Source of the DNA: BOG-931 sp963781725
GTDB taxonomy: Bacteria; Pseudomonadota; Alphaproteobacteria; Rhizobiales; Xanthobacteraceae
Length of the DNA: 64,000 nucleotides
Direction of reading: 5' to 3'
Assembly (NCBI GenBank): GCA_963781725.1
Contig: CAWAGV010000002.1
Coordinates: 3,038,001-3,102,000, forward strand
The translations under genes and the position numbers were made by a program. Shown in pieces: positions 53,883 through 62,205 of this stretch (its first letter is position 1; each line of letters begins with the position of its first letter). The notes beneath the pieces are model-generated. The model did not search any database, was not told where the DNA came from, and was given only the letters and a program-made list of their open reading frames with translations.

Positions 53883-54670
53883 GTCTTGAGATAAACCTCC
53901 AGCACCTTGGAATTTTGCTGGATTTCCTCCGGCGTTCCTTCGGCAAGTATGGCGCCGTAATGCAACACGGTGATGCGGTCGCAAAGCTCCATGACCACTG
54001 CCATATCGTGCTCGACAATCAGGATCGTCAGATTTTCACCGATGCGCCGCACCAGTTCCATAGTCTCGTTGGTCTCGGCCTGGCTCATGCCCGCGGTTGG
54101 CTCGTCGAGACAGAGCAATTGCGGCTCGGTGGCCAGCGCGATGCCGATCTCGAGATTGCGCTGTTCGCCATGGGAAAGATTTGACGCGAGTTCGTAGGCC
54201 TTGCCGAGCAAGCCGACCGACTGCAGCGCCGCTTCCGCCTTCTCGTTGAGATCGGCGAAGGCGTCGCGATGCGAAAGCATGTTCCACGAATGCTGCCGCG
54301 ATTGCGCGGCGATGCGCACGTTTTCCATCGTCGTGGCATTCGGCATAATGTTGGTGATCTGGTACGAGCGGGCGATGCCTTTTTGCGAGATGCGGTCGGA
54401 GGGCAGGCTGGTGACATCCTCGCCGTTGAGAATGATCCGCCCGCTGCTTGGCCGCAGCACGCCGGTCAGGCAGTTAAAGAAGGTGCTCTTGCCGGCGCCG
54501 TTAGGCCCGATGATCGCGCGAACCTCGTTGCGCGCAACTTCGAAATTGACGTCGGACAGCGCTCGCAGTCCACCGAAACGGACTGAGAGAAATTCGGTCC
54601 GGAGAATGGGAGCCAAGGCCGCTCCCCGGCTGTCCGGGGAGCGTATGTCGGCGGACGGTTCCGCGCTCAC
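53879..54670 (-). CDS. livG: branched-chain-type ABC ATPase (LivG)
   Basis: 263 residues from a GTG that directly abuts the livK stop. Walker A is GPNGAGKST, the signature region LSHGEQRNLEIGIAL and Walker B LLCLDEPTAGMS. It pairs with LivF. Confidence 0.9.
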   Translation of the reverse strand: MSAEPSADIRSPDSRGAALAPILRTEFLSVRFGGLRALSDVNFEVARNEVRAIIGPNGAGKSTFFNCLTGVLRPSSGRIILNGEDVTSLPSDRISQKGIARSYQITNIMPNATTMENVRIAAQSRQHSWNMLSHRDAFADLNEKAEAALQSVGLLGKAYELASNLSHGEQRNLEIGIALATEPQLLCLDEPTAGMSQAETNETMELVRRIGENLTILIVEHDMAVVMELCDRITVLHYGAILAEGTPEEIQQNSKVLEVYLKT

Positions 54671-55966
54671 TTAGGCTGAGAAGGAGCAGGCCGGCGGCAC
54701 AATGGTCTTGTCGCCGGGCACGGTCTCTTTCAGGTGGTAGGTCCCGCCGCTGACCTCGAAGATGAACTCGCGCGGGAAGGCCTGGTGGTCTTCCTTGCGC
54801 AGCAGCTTGTCGCCCTGCGGGAAGTCGTCGCCTTCCTTCAGTTGCAGGCCTTCGAGCGCCGAGATCAGCTTCATGGTGTCGTCGCGGCCCTGGAATTTCG
54901 ACATTTCCATACCGAGCTTCATGGCGTTGATCGCTTCATAGTTCGACTGCACGTATTTGTCGGGCAGCGGACCGGACGGATCGACTTTCGCCAGGCGCGC
55001 CTTTGCGTCGTCGAAGAAGCGGTGGTGAGCCGGCGTGTCGAGCGGACCCTGGAACACCGGGATGTAGCGATTGATCGCGACGAAGCCGTCGATCTTGCTG
55101 CCGAGAGCGGGGAGGTTGCTCGCTTCGGTGATCGAGCCGTCGCCGGCCCATTTGTATTTTTTTGTCAGGCCGAGGTCGTAGGCCTGATTGCCGATCGTCA
55201 CGCCGTCGCCGCCGAAGAAGATGGCGAACAGGCCGTCGAAATTTCCGGAGATTTTCGACAGGAACGGCGTCATGTCGGCGGTACCGAGCGGGATGCCGGT
55301 GGTGCCGACGACTTCACCGCCGTTGGCCTTGATCTGTGCGGTATAGGCGTCCCGGGTCGACTGGCCCCAAGAGTAGTCGGCATAGGCGATGTGCCACTTC
55401 TTTCCCATCTTCACCAGCGTCGGCGAAAACGCGACGGCCTGGGCCGGAGCGAAGTCGTAGGGGCGGAAGCTGTAGCGGTTGCACTTCGTGGTGGTCAGCG
55501 TGGTGTCGAGGCAGACGCTGATCATGTTGACGATCTTGGCGTCTTCCCACACCGGCATGCAGGCAAGACAGATATTCGACAGGAAGCCGCCAACGTGGAC
55601 GTCGATGTTGTCTTCCTGCACCATCTTTTCGGTCTTGCGGCGTGCCACGTCGGGCTTCGACTCGTCGTCGACGATCACCAGTTCGAATGGCCGGCCGTTG
55701 ACGCCACCGTTCTTGTTGATGCGGTCGACTGCCATCTGCAATCCGACGACGGCGGTTTTACCGCCGGGCGCGCCAGGGCCGGACAGCGGCTGCTCACTGC
55801 CGATCTTGTACGACTTGGCCTGACCGAACGCAGCGCGCCACGGTGCAGGCACCAGCATCATCGCGCCGATCGCGCCGCCGCCCCAGCCGACGAGCGAGCG
55901 CCGCGTAACCTTGCCGGCGTACCAGATATCTTCCGCCCACTTTTCCTCTTTCCACTTCTCGGTCAT
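54671..55966 (-). CDS. livK: branched-chain-type ABC substrate-binding protein (LivK)
   Basis: 431 residues from ATG 55966, after GGGAGAG. The leader has a twin-arginine motif (TRRSLVGWGGG) followed by a hydrophobic run and a cleavage region near AFGQA, so export of a folded protein via Tat is likely. Receptor features are EQPLSGPGAPGGKTAVVGLQ and the FAIFFGGDGVTIGNQAYDLG strand. It heads livKGFHM, divergent from the DUF1445 gene. Ligands of this family range from amino acids to aromatic acids and urea; the neighbouring catabolic genes hint at the latter group of acids. Confidence 0.88.
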   Translation of the reverse strand: MTEKWKEEKWAEDIWYAGKVTRRSLVGWGGGAIGAMMLVPAPWRAAFGQAKSYKIGSEQPLSGPGAPGGKTAVVGLQMAVDRINKNGGVNGRPFELVIVDDESKPDVARRKTEKMVQEDNIDVHVGGFLSNICLACMPVWEDAKIVNMISVCLDTTLTTTKCNRYSFRPYDFAPAQAVAFSPTLVKMGKKWHIAYADYSWGQSTRDAYTAQIKANGGEVVGTTGIPLGTADMTPFLSKISGNFDGLFAIFFGGDGVTIGNQAYDLGLTKKYKWAGDGSITEASNLPALGSKIDGFVAINRYIPVFQGPLDTPAHHRFFDDAKARLAKVDPSGPLPDKYVQSNYEAINAMKLGMEMSKFQGRDDTMKLISALEGLQLKEGDDFPQGDKLLRKEDHQAFPREFIFEVSGGTYHLKETVPGDKTIVPPACSFSA

Positions 55967-56206
55967 CGCACTCTCCCTCTGGAATTGGTGACCCATGCGG
56001 TCCCTTTGCGGGCTTCTTTGGGGTGCCAGTAGAAAACGCGATCTTGTTGGCAGTTTCAACCGGATTCACGCTGCAACCGGCGGCCCATGGCGGTCAGCCG
56101 CGTGCTACTTCGTCGCGGCGGCCATATGTTCCGTCCGGCCGTGCTGATAAGATGAGCAATCGGCTGATCGTCGGGCAGGTATGGCCGAAGCAGTAAGGAG
56201 CGTTTC

Positions 56207-57022
56207 ATGGCGATGGCGACGTTGCGCAACGACTATCCGGACGTGCCGCAAACCGGCCTCGAGGCCCGGCTCGCCATCCGCCGCAACGATCACCAAGGCC
56301 CGACGTCAGGGCTGGCGCCGGGCTACGTGCAGGCCAATCTCGCGATCCTGCCGCGCGCGCTGGCCGAGGATTTCCTGCGGTTCTGCCAGCTCAATCCGAA
56401 GCCATGCCCGCTGGTCGGCGTCGGCTCACCCGGCGATCCGCGTCTGCCGGCGTTGGCCGAAGACCTCGATATCCGCACCGACCTGTCGCGCTACCGGGTC
56501 TGGAAGAACGGCGAGGTGGCCGACGAGCCTCACGACATCACGCGCTGGTGGCGCGACGATCTGGTGACGTTCGCGATCGGCTGCTCTTTCTCATTCGAGG
56601 AAGCGCTGGTCGAAAGCGGCATCGAACTGCGGCACATGACCTGCGATTGCACTGTGCCGATGTACCGGACCTCGGTTGACTGCACGCCGGCCGGACCGTT
56701 CCACGGCAAGCTCGTGGTCTCGATGCGGCCGATGACGCCGGTGAACGCCATCCGCGCCGTTCAGGTCACGACACGTTTTCCCTCGGTCCACGGCGCGCCG
56801 GTGCACCTCGGCAAGCCCGAGCTGATCGGGATTACCGATATCGCCAAGCCGACCTGGGGTGACGCCGTGCCGATCAAGGATGACGAAATCCCGGTATTCT
56901 GGGCTTGCGGCGTGACACCGCAATCGGTAATCGCCGATGTGCGTCCGGAATTTTGCATTACTCATTATCCCGGCGCCATGTTAGTCACCGACCGGCGCAA
57001 TACCGAATTCTCCATCCTGTAA
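56207..57022 (+). CDS. DUF1445 putative hydro-lyase (YcsI/D-glutamate-cyclase-like)
   Basis: 271 residues; the start at 56207 follows AAGGAG. It contains the family hallmark LPRALAEDFLRFCQLNPKPC, RTDLSRYRVWKNG and CDCTVPMYRTSVDC, with several conserved Cys and Asp. Relatives have been linked to lactam/hydration reactions such as D-glutamate cyclase. It starts the rightward set with the amidohydrolase and thioesterase, and is divergent from the livK operon. Confidence 0.84.
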   Translation: MAMATLRNDYPDVPQTGLEARLAIRRNDHQGPTSGLAPGYVQANLAILPRALAEDFLRFCQLNPKPCPLVGVGSPGDPRLPALAEDLDIRTDLSRYRVWKNGEVADEPHDITRWWRDDLVTFAIGCSFSFEEALVESGIELRHMTCDCTVPMYRTSVDCTPAGPFHGKLVVSMRPMTPVNAIRAVQVTTRFPSVHGAPVHLGKPELIGITDIAKPTWGDAVPIKDDEIPVFWACGVTPQSVIADVRPEFCITHYPGAMLVTDRRNTEFSIL

Positions 57023-57040
57023 TCCTTCCGCACCTCACAG

Positions 57041-58078
57041 ATGCTTGTCGATTTCCAGCAGCACTACACGCCGCCTGAACTGCTCAAGGGCGACGCCAGC
57101 AAGGTTACGGTCGACCTCGATTCCGACGGCAACCCGCATTATCTGCTCAATCCGCTGCTCGCCGATCTGACGGCGCATGTCCAGGTGATGGATGCGTCCG
57201 GCATCGACGCCGGCGTCTTGACCTGCGGCTCCGGTTTCGACCAGCCCGATCTCGCGACCTGCCGCCTGATCAACGATCGCATGCGGCAGGCGGAGCTGGA
57301 TCATCCGGGCCGCTTCATCGGGCTTGCGCACGTTCCGGCGCTCAAGCCGGCGGAAGCCGCGGCGGAGTTGAAGCGCTGCGCGGTCGAACTCGGACTGCCC
57401 GGCGTCGTGATTGCTTCCGAGTTGCAAAATCTGCCGCTCGACGCCGAAGAACTGCGGCCGTTCTGGAAGGCCTGCGCCGACCTCAACCTCTATGTCTTCA
57501 TCCATCCGCTGCCTCGCGTGATCCGCTGGGGCCGGATGGATGCCGACGATCTCGGCCGCATGCTCGGCTGGGAATTTTCGCTGATGACGGCAACGGTGCG
57601 CGTCATCAATTCCGGCCTGCTCGACGATTTGCCCGATCTGAAAATCCAGTTTTCGCATTTCTCCGGCGGGATCGGCCGCTATCTCGGCCGCATCCGCGGT
57701 TTTCAGCAGCGCAACAAGTGGGGCACCGCGGCGCTCGACCGTCACGGCCGCCAGCCGCCGAAGCCGTTCGATCACTATCTCGACCAGCGCCTGTATTACG
57801 ATATCGCCGGATGGGCCGGCCCCGATCACGCGGCAGAGTGGGGCGCCGACTGGGTGCGGTTCGGTATCGAGGAACTGGCGTTCTCGCAGCTGGTGTTCGC
57901 AACCGACTATCCGCAAGCCGTGCGTGATGCGAGTGAGGTTGCTGCCTATACCGACGCCGTGCGGGGGCTGGGCGCCAACGGCCGCGCGCTGGTCGCCGGC
58001 GCCAATGCCGAGAAGCTCATCCCCGATATTGCGCAGCGCTTGGCGCGGCGCAAAAAATCCGCAGCAGCCAGCGCATGA
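57041..58078 (+). CDS. amidohydrolase (ACMSD-like) with atypical first metal motif
   Basis: 345 residues. The N-terminus reads LVDFQQHYTPPELL where related decarboxylases have DxHxH; the first histidine is replaced by Gln. The barrel continues with YVFIHPLPR and the C-terminal Asp in VFATDYPQ. It begins 18 nt after the DUF1445 stop and overlaps the thioesterase by 4 nt. It may decarboxylate or hydrolyse a ring or amide compound using a changed metal site. Confidence 0.82.
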   Translation: MLVDFQQHYTPPELLKGDASKVTVDLDSDGNPHYLLNPLLADLTAHVQVMDASGIDAGVLTCGSGFDQPDLATCRLINDRMRQAELDHPGRFIGLAHVPALKPAEAAAELKRCAVELGLPGVVIASELQNLPLDAEELRPFWKACADLNLYVFIHPLPRVIRWGRMDADDLGRMLGWEFSLMTATVRVINSGLLDDLPDLKIQFSHFSGGIGRYLGRIRGFQQRNKWGTAALDRHGRQPPKPFDHYLDQRLYYDIAGWAGPDHAAEWGADWVRFGIEELAFSQLVFATDYPQAVRDASEVAAYTDAVRGLGANGRALVAGANAEKLIPDIAQRLARRKKSAAASA

Positions 58079-58515
58079 ATGAACAGCCGAAGATAACGGA
58101 AGCGACCGCTTTCGATCCCGCCGCTCACGGCTGGACGGTCATGAACAATACGGCATTCGGCGACCTGATTGGGCCGGTCTGGCATCGCCGCGACGGCGAC
58201 AAGATGCTTTTCGGCATTCTCGTTGTCCCGAAGCATCTCAATCGCGCCGGCAACCTGCATGGCGGCATGCTGATGTCGCTGGCCGATCAATCGATGGCGA
58301 TTACCGCGCGCGACGCGACCGGCAGCAAGCGTCACGCCACGATCGAGCTGAATACCCAATTCGTCGGCAGTGTGAAGCTCGGCGAATTTGTCGAGGCGCG
58401 TCCTGAAGTGGTGCGCCCGACCCGGTCGGTCGTGTTTATGGCGGTGAAGATGTTCGTCGGCGACCGCATCGTCGCGACCGCGAATGGGATCTGGAAAATC
58501 CTCGATCAGCCGTAA
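58075..58515 (+). CDS. PaaI-type hotdog thioesterase
   Basis: 146 residues. The hotdog helix shows NLHGGMLMSLADQSMA, the family catalytic region, followed by TIELNTQFVGSVKLGEFVEA. Such enzymes hydrolyse acyl-CoA or aromatic-CoA thioesters. It overlaps the amidohydrolase and converges on the lyase gene (1 nt gap). Confidence 0.85.
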   Translation: MNEQPKITEATAFDPAAHGWTVMNNTAFGDLIGPVWHRRDGDKMLFGILVVPKHLNRAGNLHGGMLMSLADQSMAITARDATGSKRHATIELNTQFVGSVKLGEFVEARPEVVRPTRSVVFMAVKMFVGDRIVATANGIWKILDQP

Positions 58516-59466
58516 CTATTGCTGACGGTACTTCTGCAAACTGCCGCCCTTCATCACCGAACCTGGCAACGGATGGCCGACGACGTCTTCGGCAAGCCGC
58601 GCACATTCGATCAAGGCATCAAGGTCGATGCCGGTCTCGATGCCGATCTCGTTGCACATGAAGACAAGGTCCTCGGTGCAGACATTGCCTGCGGCGCCCT
58701 GATGGCCGGCAAACGGACAGCCACCGAGCCCGGCGACCGACGAATCGAAGTGTTTCACGCCCATCTCGAGGCCGGCAAAGGCGTTGGCAATCGCCATGCC
58801 GCGGGTGTCGTGCAAATGCAGCGCCAGATCGAGATCGGGCCAGCGCGCGCGGATCGCGCCGACCACCCGCTTGACCGCAAGCGGCGTCGCCCATGCCATG
58901 GTATCGGCCAGCGTGATGTATTTCAGCGTGACGCCGTGTTCCCTGGCCACGTCGAGGATCTGGCCGACCAGCGACACGACGCGGTCGACCGGGATATCGC
59001 CCTCGAAATTGCAGCCGAACGCCGCCATGATGCTGCCGCGCTCGACCGGAACGCCGGCCGCCTTGTACATCTCCACGATATTGTGTTGCCCGGCGAGCTG
59101 CTGGGCCGCGGTCCGGTTCTGGTTGCGCAGCAGGAACTTCTCCGAGGTGCAAAGCTGGATGGTGCCGATCTGCGTGAGGCGATCGTGGCCAAGCGCGCGC
59201 TGAAATCCTTTTTCATTGAGCCATAGCGCGGTATAGGCGACGTTCGGCTGCATGGTGATGCTTTCCACTACTTCATCCGCATCGGCCATGCCGGGCACGT
59301 TCTTCGGATTGACGAAGGAAACGATCTGGATGTGATCGATGCCGGTGTGCGACAGCGCGTCGATCAGCGCGATCTTGCGGTCGGTCGGTATCTTGCCTTT
59401 CTCGATCTGGAAGCCTTCACGCGGGCCTTCTTCATTGATGTGAACGGCTGACGGCAGGTCGCTCAT
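58516..59466 (-). CDS. HMG-CoA-lyase-like enzyme
   Basis: 316 residues in the DRE-TIM barrel family. It contains EEGPREGFQIEK in place of the usual GPRDGLQ, so the metal-binding Asp is Glu; other active-site elements remain (LHLHDTRGMA, and the Cys in GLGGCPFAGHQ). It overlaps the CoA-transferase gene by 4 nt, which fits a pair that activates a 3-hydroxy-3-methyl-type acid and then splits it into a ketone or keto acid and acetyl-CoA. Citramalyl- or HMG-type substrates are both possible. Confidence 0.84.
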   Translation of the reverse strand: MSDLPSAVHINEEGPREGFQIEKGKIPTDRKIALIDALSHTGIDHIQIVSFVNPKNVPGMADADEVVESITMQPNVAYTALWLNEKGFQRALGHDRLTQIGTIQLCTSEKFLLRNQNRTAAQQLAGQHNIVEMYKAAGVPVERGSIMAAFGCNFEGDIPVDRVVSLVGQILDVAREHGVTLKYITLADTMAWATPLAVKRVVGAIRARWPDLDLALHLHDTRGMAIANAFAGLEMGVKHFDSSVAGLGGCPFAGHQGAAGNVCTEDLVFMCNEIGIETGIDLDALIECARLAEDVVGHPLPGSVMKGGSLQKYRQQ

Positions 59467-60683
59467 TCATGTCCTCCGACTGCAACAATAGCGCGCTTGT
59501 TCAGCGCGTCGATCTCGTTTCGTGTAAGGCCGAGCTCGGCGAGGATCTCGGCGGTGTGTTCGCCGATGGCTGGCGCCTGACGGCGCAAGGCAAGATCGTG
59601 TTCGCCGATTTCCACCGGCAAGCGCGGAATTTTTGCTCGCACGCCGTTCGGGAACATGATCTCCAGCATGCGCCCGTGGGCATTAAGCTGCGGGTCTTCG
59701 AACAGGTCGCTTGGTTTGGCGACCGGTGCGAACGGGATATCGATGCGGTCGAATAATTCGGTCAATTCGGCGCGGGTATGCCGGACCACGATATCGACAA
59801 TGAGCGGCCGAAGCGCCGGACGTTCGCGAACGCGATCTTCGTTGGTCTTGTAGGCGGGGTTTTGCAGCAGATCGTCACGTTTGAAGTGTTCGCAGAAACG
59901 CTTCCATTGCCGATCGCTGGTCAGCCCGACGAATATCTGCTCGCCGTCCGCGGTCTCGAACGGCTCGTAAATGCCCCAGGCGCCTTCGCGCGCCGGCATC
60001 GGCGGCGGAGCGCGTCCCGTTGCGGCTTCGCCGGCCATGTGCTGGGCCATCAGGAACGCGGTCGATTCGAACAGCGCCGACTTGATGAACTGACCGCGTC
60101 CGGTTGTCTCGCGCTCGCGCAACGCCGCCTGAATGCCGATCACCGCGAACATGCCGCCCATGATATCCACGACCGAAGAACCGGCCCGCAGCGGCTGGCC
60201 CGGCGGACCGGTCATGTAGGCGAGACCGGCCATGAACTGCACGACTTCATCGAGCGCCGGGCGGTGCTCATAAGGGCCGCTGAGGAAGCCTTTCAGCGAG
60301 CAATAGATGAGCCGCGGATTGATCTTCGAAAGGTCGGCATAGCCGCAGCCCAGCCGGTCCATCGTGCCGGGCGCATAGTTCTCGACCACCGCGTCGGCGG
60401 TCGCCGCCAGCCGGTGGAGCAGTTCGAGGCCCTCGCCGGATTTGAGATCGATGGCGAGGCTGCGCTTGTTGCGGTTGAAGGTCGGAAAAAATCCGGCGCC
60501 GAAGCCGATCAGCCGCCGCGTGGTGTCGCCGTCGGCCGGTTCGACCTTGATGACGTCGGCGCCGAGGTCGGCCAGGATCAGGCCCGCGGTCGGGCCCATA
60601 ATGGCATGGCAGAATTCCAGCACCCGAATGCCGGAGAGCGGCGCGGCGCCATTGGAGTGTGCTTCGGTCCCGGACATTGCCAT
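59463..60683 (-). CDS. class III CoA-transferase (CaiB/Frc family)
   Basis: About 406 residues; the start may be 60683 or two codons later, with no clear ribosome site. It has the family opening VLEFCHAIMGPTAGLILADL, GADVIKVEP, and the catalytic Asp in RPALDEVVQFMAGLAYMTG. It moves CoA from a donor such as succinyl-CoA to an acid. Four-base overlap with the lyase gene implies sequential action on one substrate. Confidence 0.87.
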   Translation of the reverse strand: MAMSGTEAHSNGAAPLSGIRVLEFCHAIMGPTAGLILADLGADVIKVEPADGDTTRRLIGFGAGFFPTFNRNKRSLAIDLKSGEGLELLHRLAATADAVVENYAPGTMDRLGCGYADLSKINPRLIYCSLKGFLSGPYEHRPALDEVVQFMAGLAYMTGPPGQPLRAGSSVVDIMGGMFAVIGIQAALRERETTGRGQFIKSALFESTAFLMAQHMAGEAATGRAPPPMPAREGAWGIYEPFETADGEQIFVGLTSDRQWKRFCEHFKRDDLLQNPAYKTNEDRVRERPALRPLIVDIVVRHTRAELTELFDRIDIPFAPVAKPSDLFEDPQLNAHGRMLEIMFPNGVRAKIPRLPVEIGEHDLALRRQAPAIGEHTAEILAELGLTRNEIDALNKRAIVAVGGHE

Positions 60684-60725
60684 AATGTACGCTGTCACAA
60701 GGCCAAGACGGAAGGGAAGGATCTT

Positions 60726-61118
60726 ATGAAAAAGTCATTTGTCGGCGCGGCGCGCACCGCCAAGCGCGCTTATTCGCCGGCTGTCGTTACCGAAGGCGCC
60801 ACGAAGACAATCTGGGTCGCCGGCCACACCGGCGCGGTGGATGACGCCGGAAAATCGCTGGCGGGCAATTTCGACGCGCAATGCCGGCAGACTTTTCACA
60901 ACATCGAAAAAACGCTCGCCGATGCCGGCGCTAAACTTTCCGATCTTGTGACCATGACCGTCTTCCTGATCGATGCCCGCCATACGACCCGGATGACCGA
61001 ATTGCGCACCGAGATTTTCGGCAAGGATTTTCCGGCCAGCGCCGCAATCACGGTCGACGGCTTTGCGCAACCCGAAATGATGATCGAGATTCAATGCGTG
61101 GCGGTGATTGCAGCCTGA
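60726..61118 (+). CDS. RidA/YjgF family protein
   Basis: 130 residues; the start at 60726 follows AAGGA. The fold signature is FHNIEKTLADAGAKLSDLVT and the C-terminal DGFAQPEMMIEIQCVAV. Family members hydrolyse reactive enamines and imines or serve in specific catabolic pathways. It is divergent from the CoA-transferase and 82 nt before a Bug receptor. Confidence 0.84.
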   Translation: MKKSFVGAARTAKRAYSPAVVTEGATKTIWVAGHTGAVDDAGKSLAGNFDAQCRQTFHNIEKTLADAGAKLSDLVTMTVFLIDARHTTRMTELRTEIFGKDFPASAAITVDGFAQPEMMIEIQCVAVIAA

Positions 61119-61200
61119 TCAATTTTCGCGGCGGGCGGTGGATGGACATGCCGTCTGCCAGCGGACACAATTCAGGAAACAAGTTTGGGAGAGGAACGAA

Positions 61201-62175
61201 ATGACGTTTTCGCGGCGGGATTTTCAACGGGTGGCGCTCGGGTTGGCGGCGCTCCCTTTTGCAGCGGCGACGGTCTGGGCCGATGATTTTCCGACTCGCC
61301 CGATTCGTCTGATCTGCGGCTTTCCGGCAGGCAGCGGGCCGGACATCGTAGGCAGGATTATCGCCCAGGGAATGTCGGAGAAGCTTGGCCAGTCTGTTGT
61401 CGTCGAGAACAGGCCTGGAGCTGGCAGCAATCTTGCAACCTCTGACGTCGCGCATGCGCCGCCGGACGGTTACATGCTCATGCTGCTGACCACGGCCAAC
61501 GTCATCAACGCGACCTTGTACATCAATCTCAACTACGATCTCCTGCGCGATATCGTTCCGGTCGGGAGCATTGATGATGAGCCGTTCGTTCTCGAGGTGA
61601 ATCCCTCCGTCCCGGCAAAAACGCTGCCGGAGTTCATCGCCTACGCCAAAGCCAATCCGGGCAAGATCACGATGGCCTCAGCTGGCATTGGCAGCGCGCC
61701 GCATATCTTCGGCGAGATGTTCCAGAAAATGGCGGGGATCAAGTTTACGCACGTGCCCTATCGCGGCAATCCAATACCCGATGTGATCAGCGGCCAGGTC
61801 GATTTCTGGATTGGTCCGGTGCAGTCATCGCTGGAATTCATCCGGTCAGGCAAGTTGCGGGCGCTCGGCCTGACGACAACACAGACGTTTGACGGGTTGC
61901 CTGGCGTGCCGCCGATCGCCGAAACCGTGCCGGGCTATGAAGCCAGCGGGTGGCTTGGCATCGGTGCGCCCAAGGGCACACCACCCGAGGTCATTGCGAA
62001 ACTCAACAAGGCGTTGAACGCAACGGTTGCCGAGGCGGATGTGAAAGCCCGGATGTCCAGTCTCGGCGATGCGGTGATGCCGAGGTCCAGTGCGGATTTC
62101 GGCAAGATGGTCGAGCAGGATGTTGCGAAGTGGGCGGACGTCATCCGCTCCGCAAACATCAAACTCGATCAATGA
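61201..62175 (+). CDS. Bug/TctC-type receptor with Tat leader
   Basis: 324 residues; ATG 61201 follows GAGAGGA. The leader MTFSRRDFQRVALGLAALPF fits the twin-arginine consensus. The mature protein starts DDFPTRPIRLICGFPAGSGP and includes VVVENRPGAGSNL and HAPPDGYML. No permease genes adjoin. It may feed the CoA-transferase/lyase pathway next to it. Confidence 0.88.
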   Translation: MTFSRRDFQRVALGLAALPFAAATVWADDFPTRPIRLICGFPAGSGPDIVGRIIAQGMSEKLGQSVVVENRPGAGSNLATSDVAHAPPDGYMLMLLTTANVINATLYINLNYDLLRDIVPVGSIDDEPFVLEVNPSVPAKTLPEFIAYAKANPGKITMASAGIGSAPHIFGEMFQKMAGIKFTHVPYRGNPIPDVISGQVDFWIGPVQSSLEFIRSGKLRALGLTTTQTFDGLPGVPPIAETVPGYEASGWLGIGAPKGTPPEVIAKLNKALNATVAEADVKARMSSLGDAVMPRSSADFGKMVEQDVAKWADVIRSANIKLDQ

Positions 62176-62205
62176 TGGCGTTGTGCGCCACGCGTTAATC
62201 GCGCG

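Noticed and set aside
59778..61118. 446-codon frame running into RidA
   Set aside because: Only the last 130 codons match the RidA fold and follow a ribosome site; the first part is antisense to the CoA-transferase.
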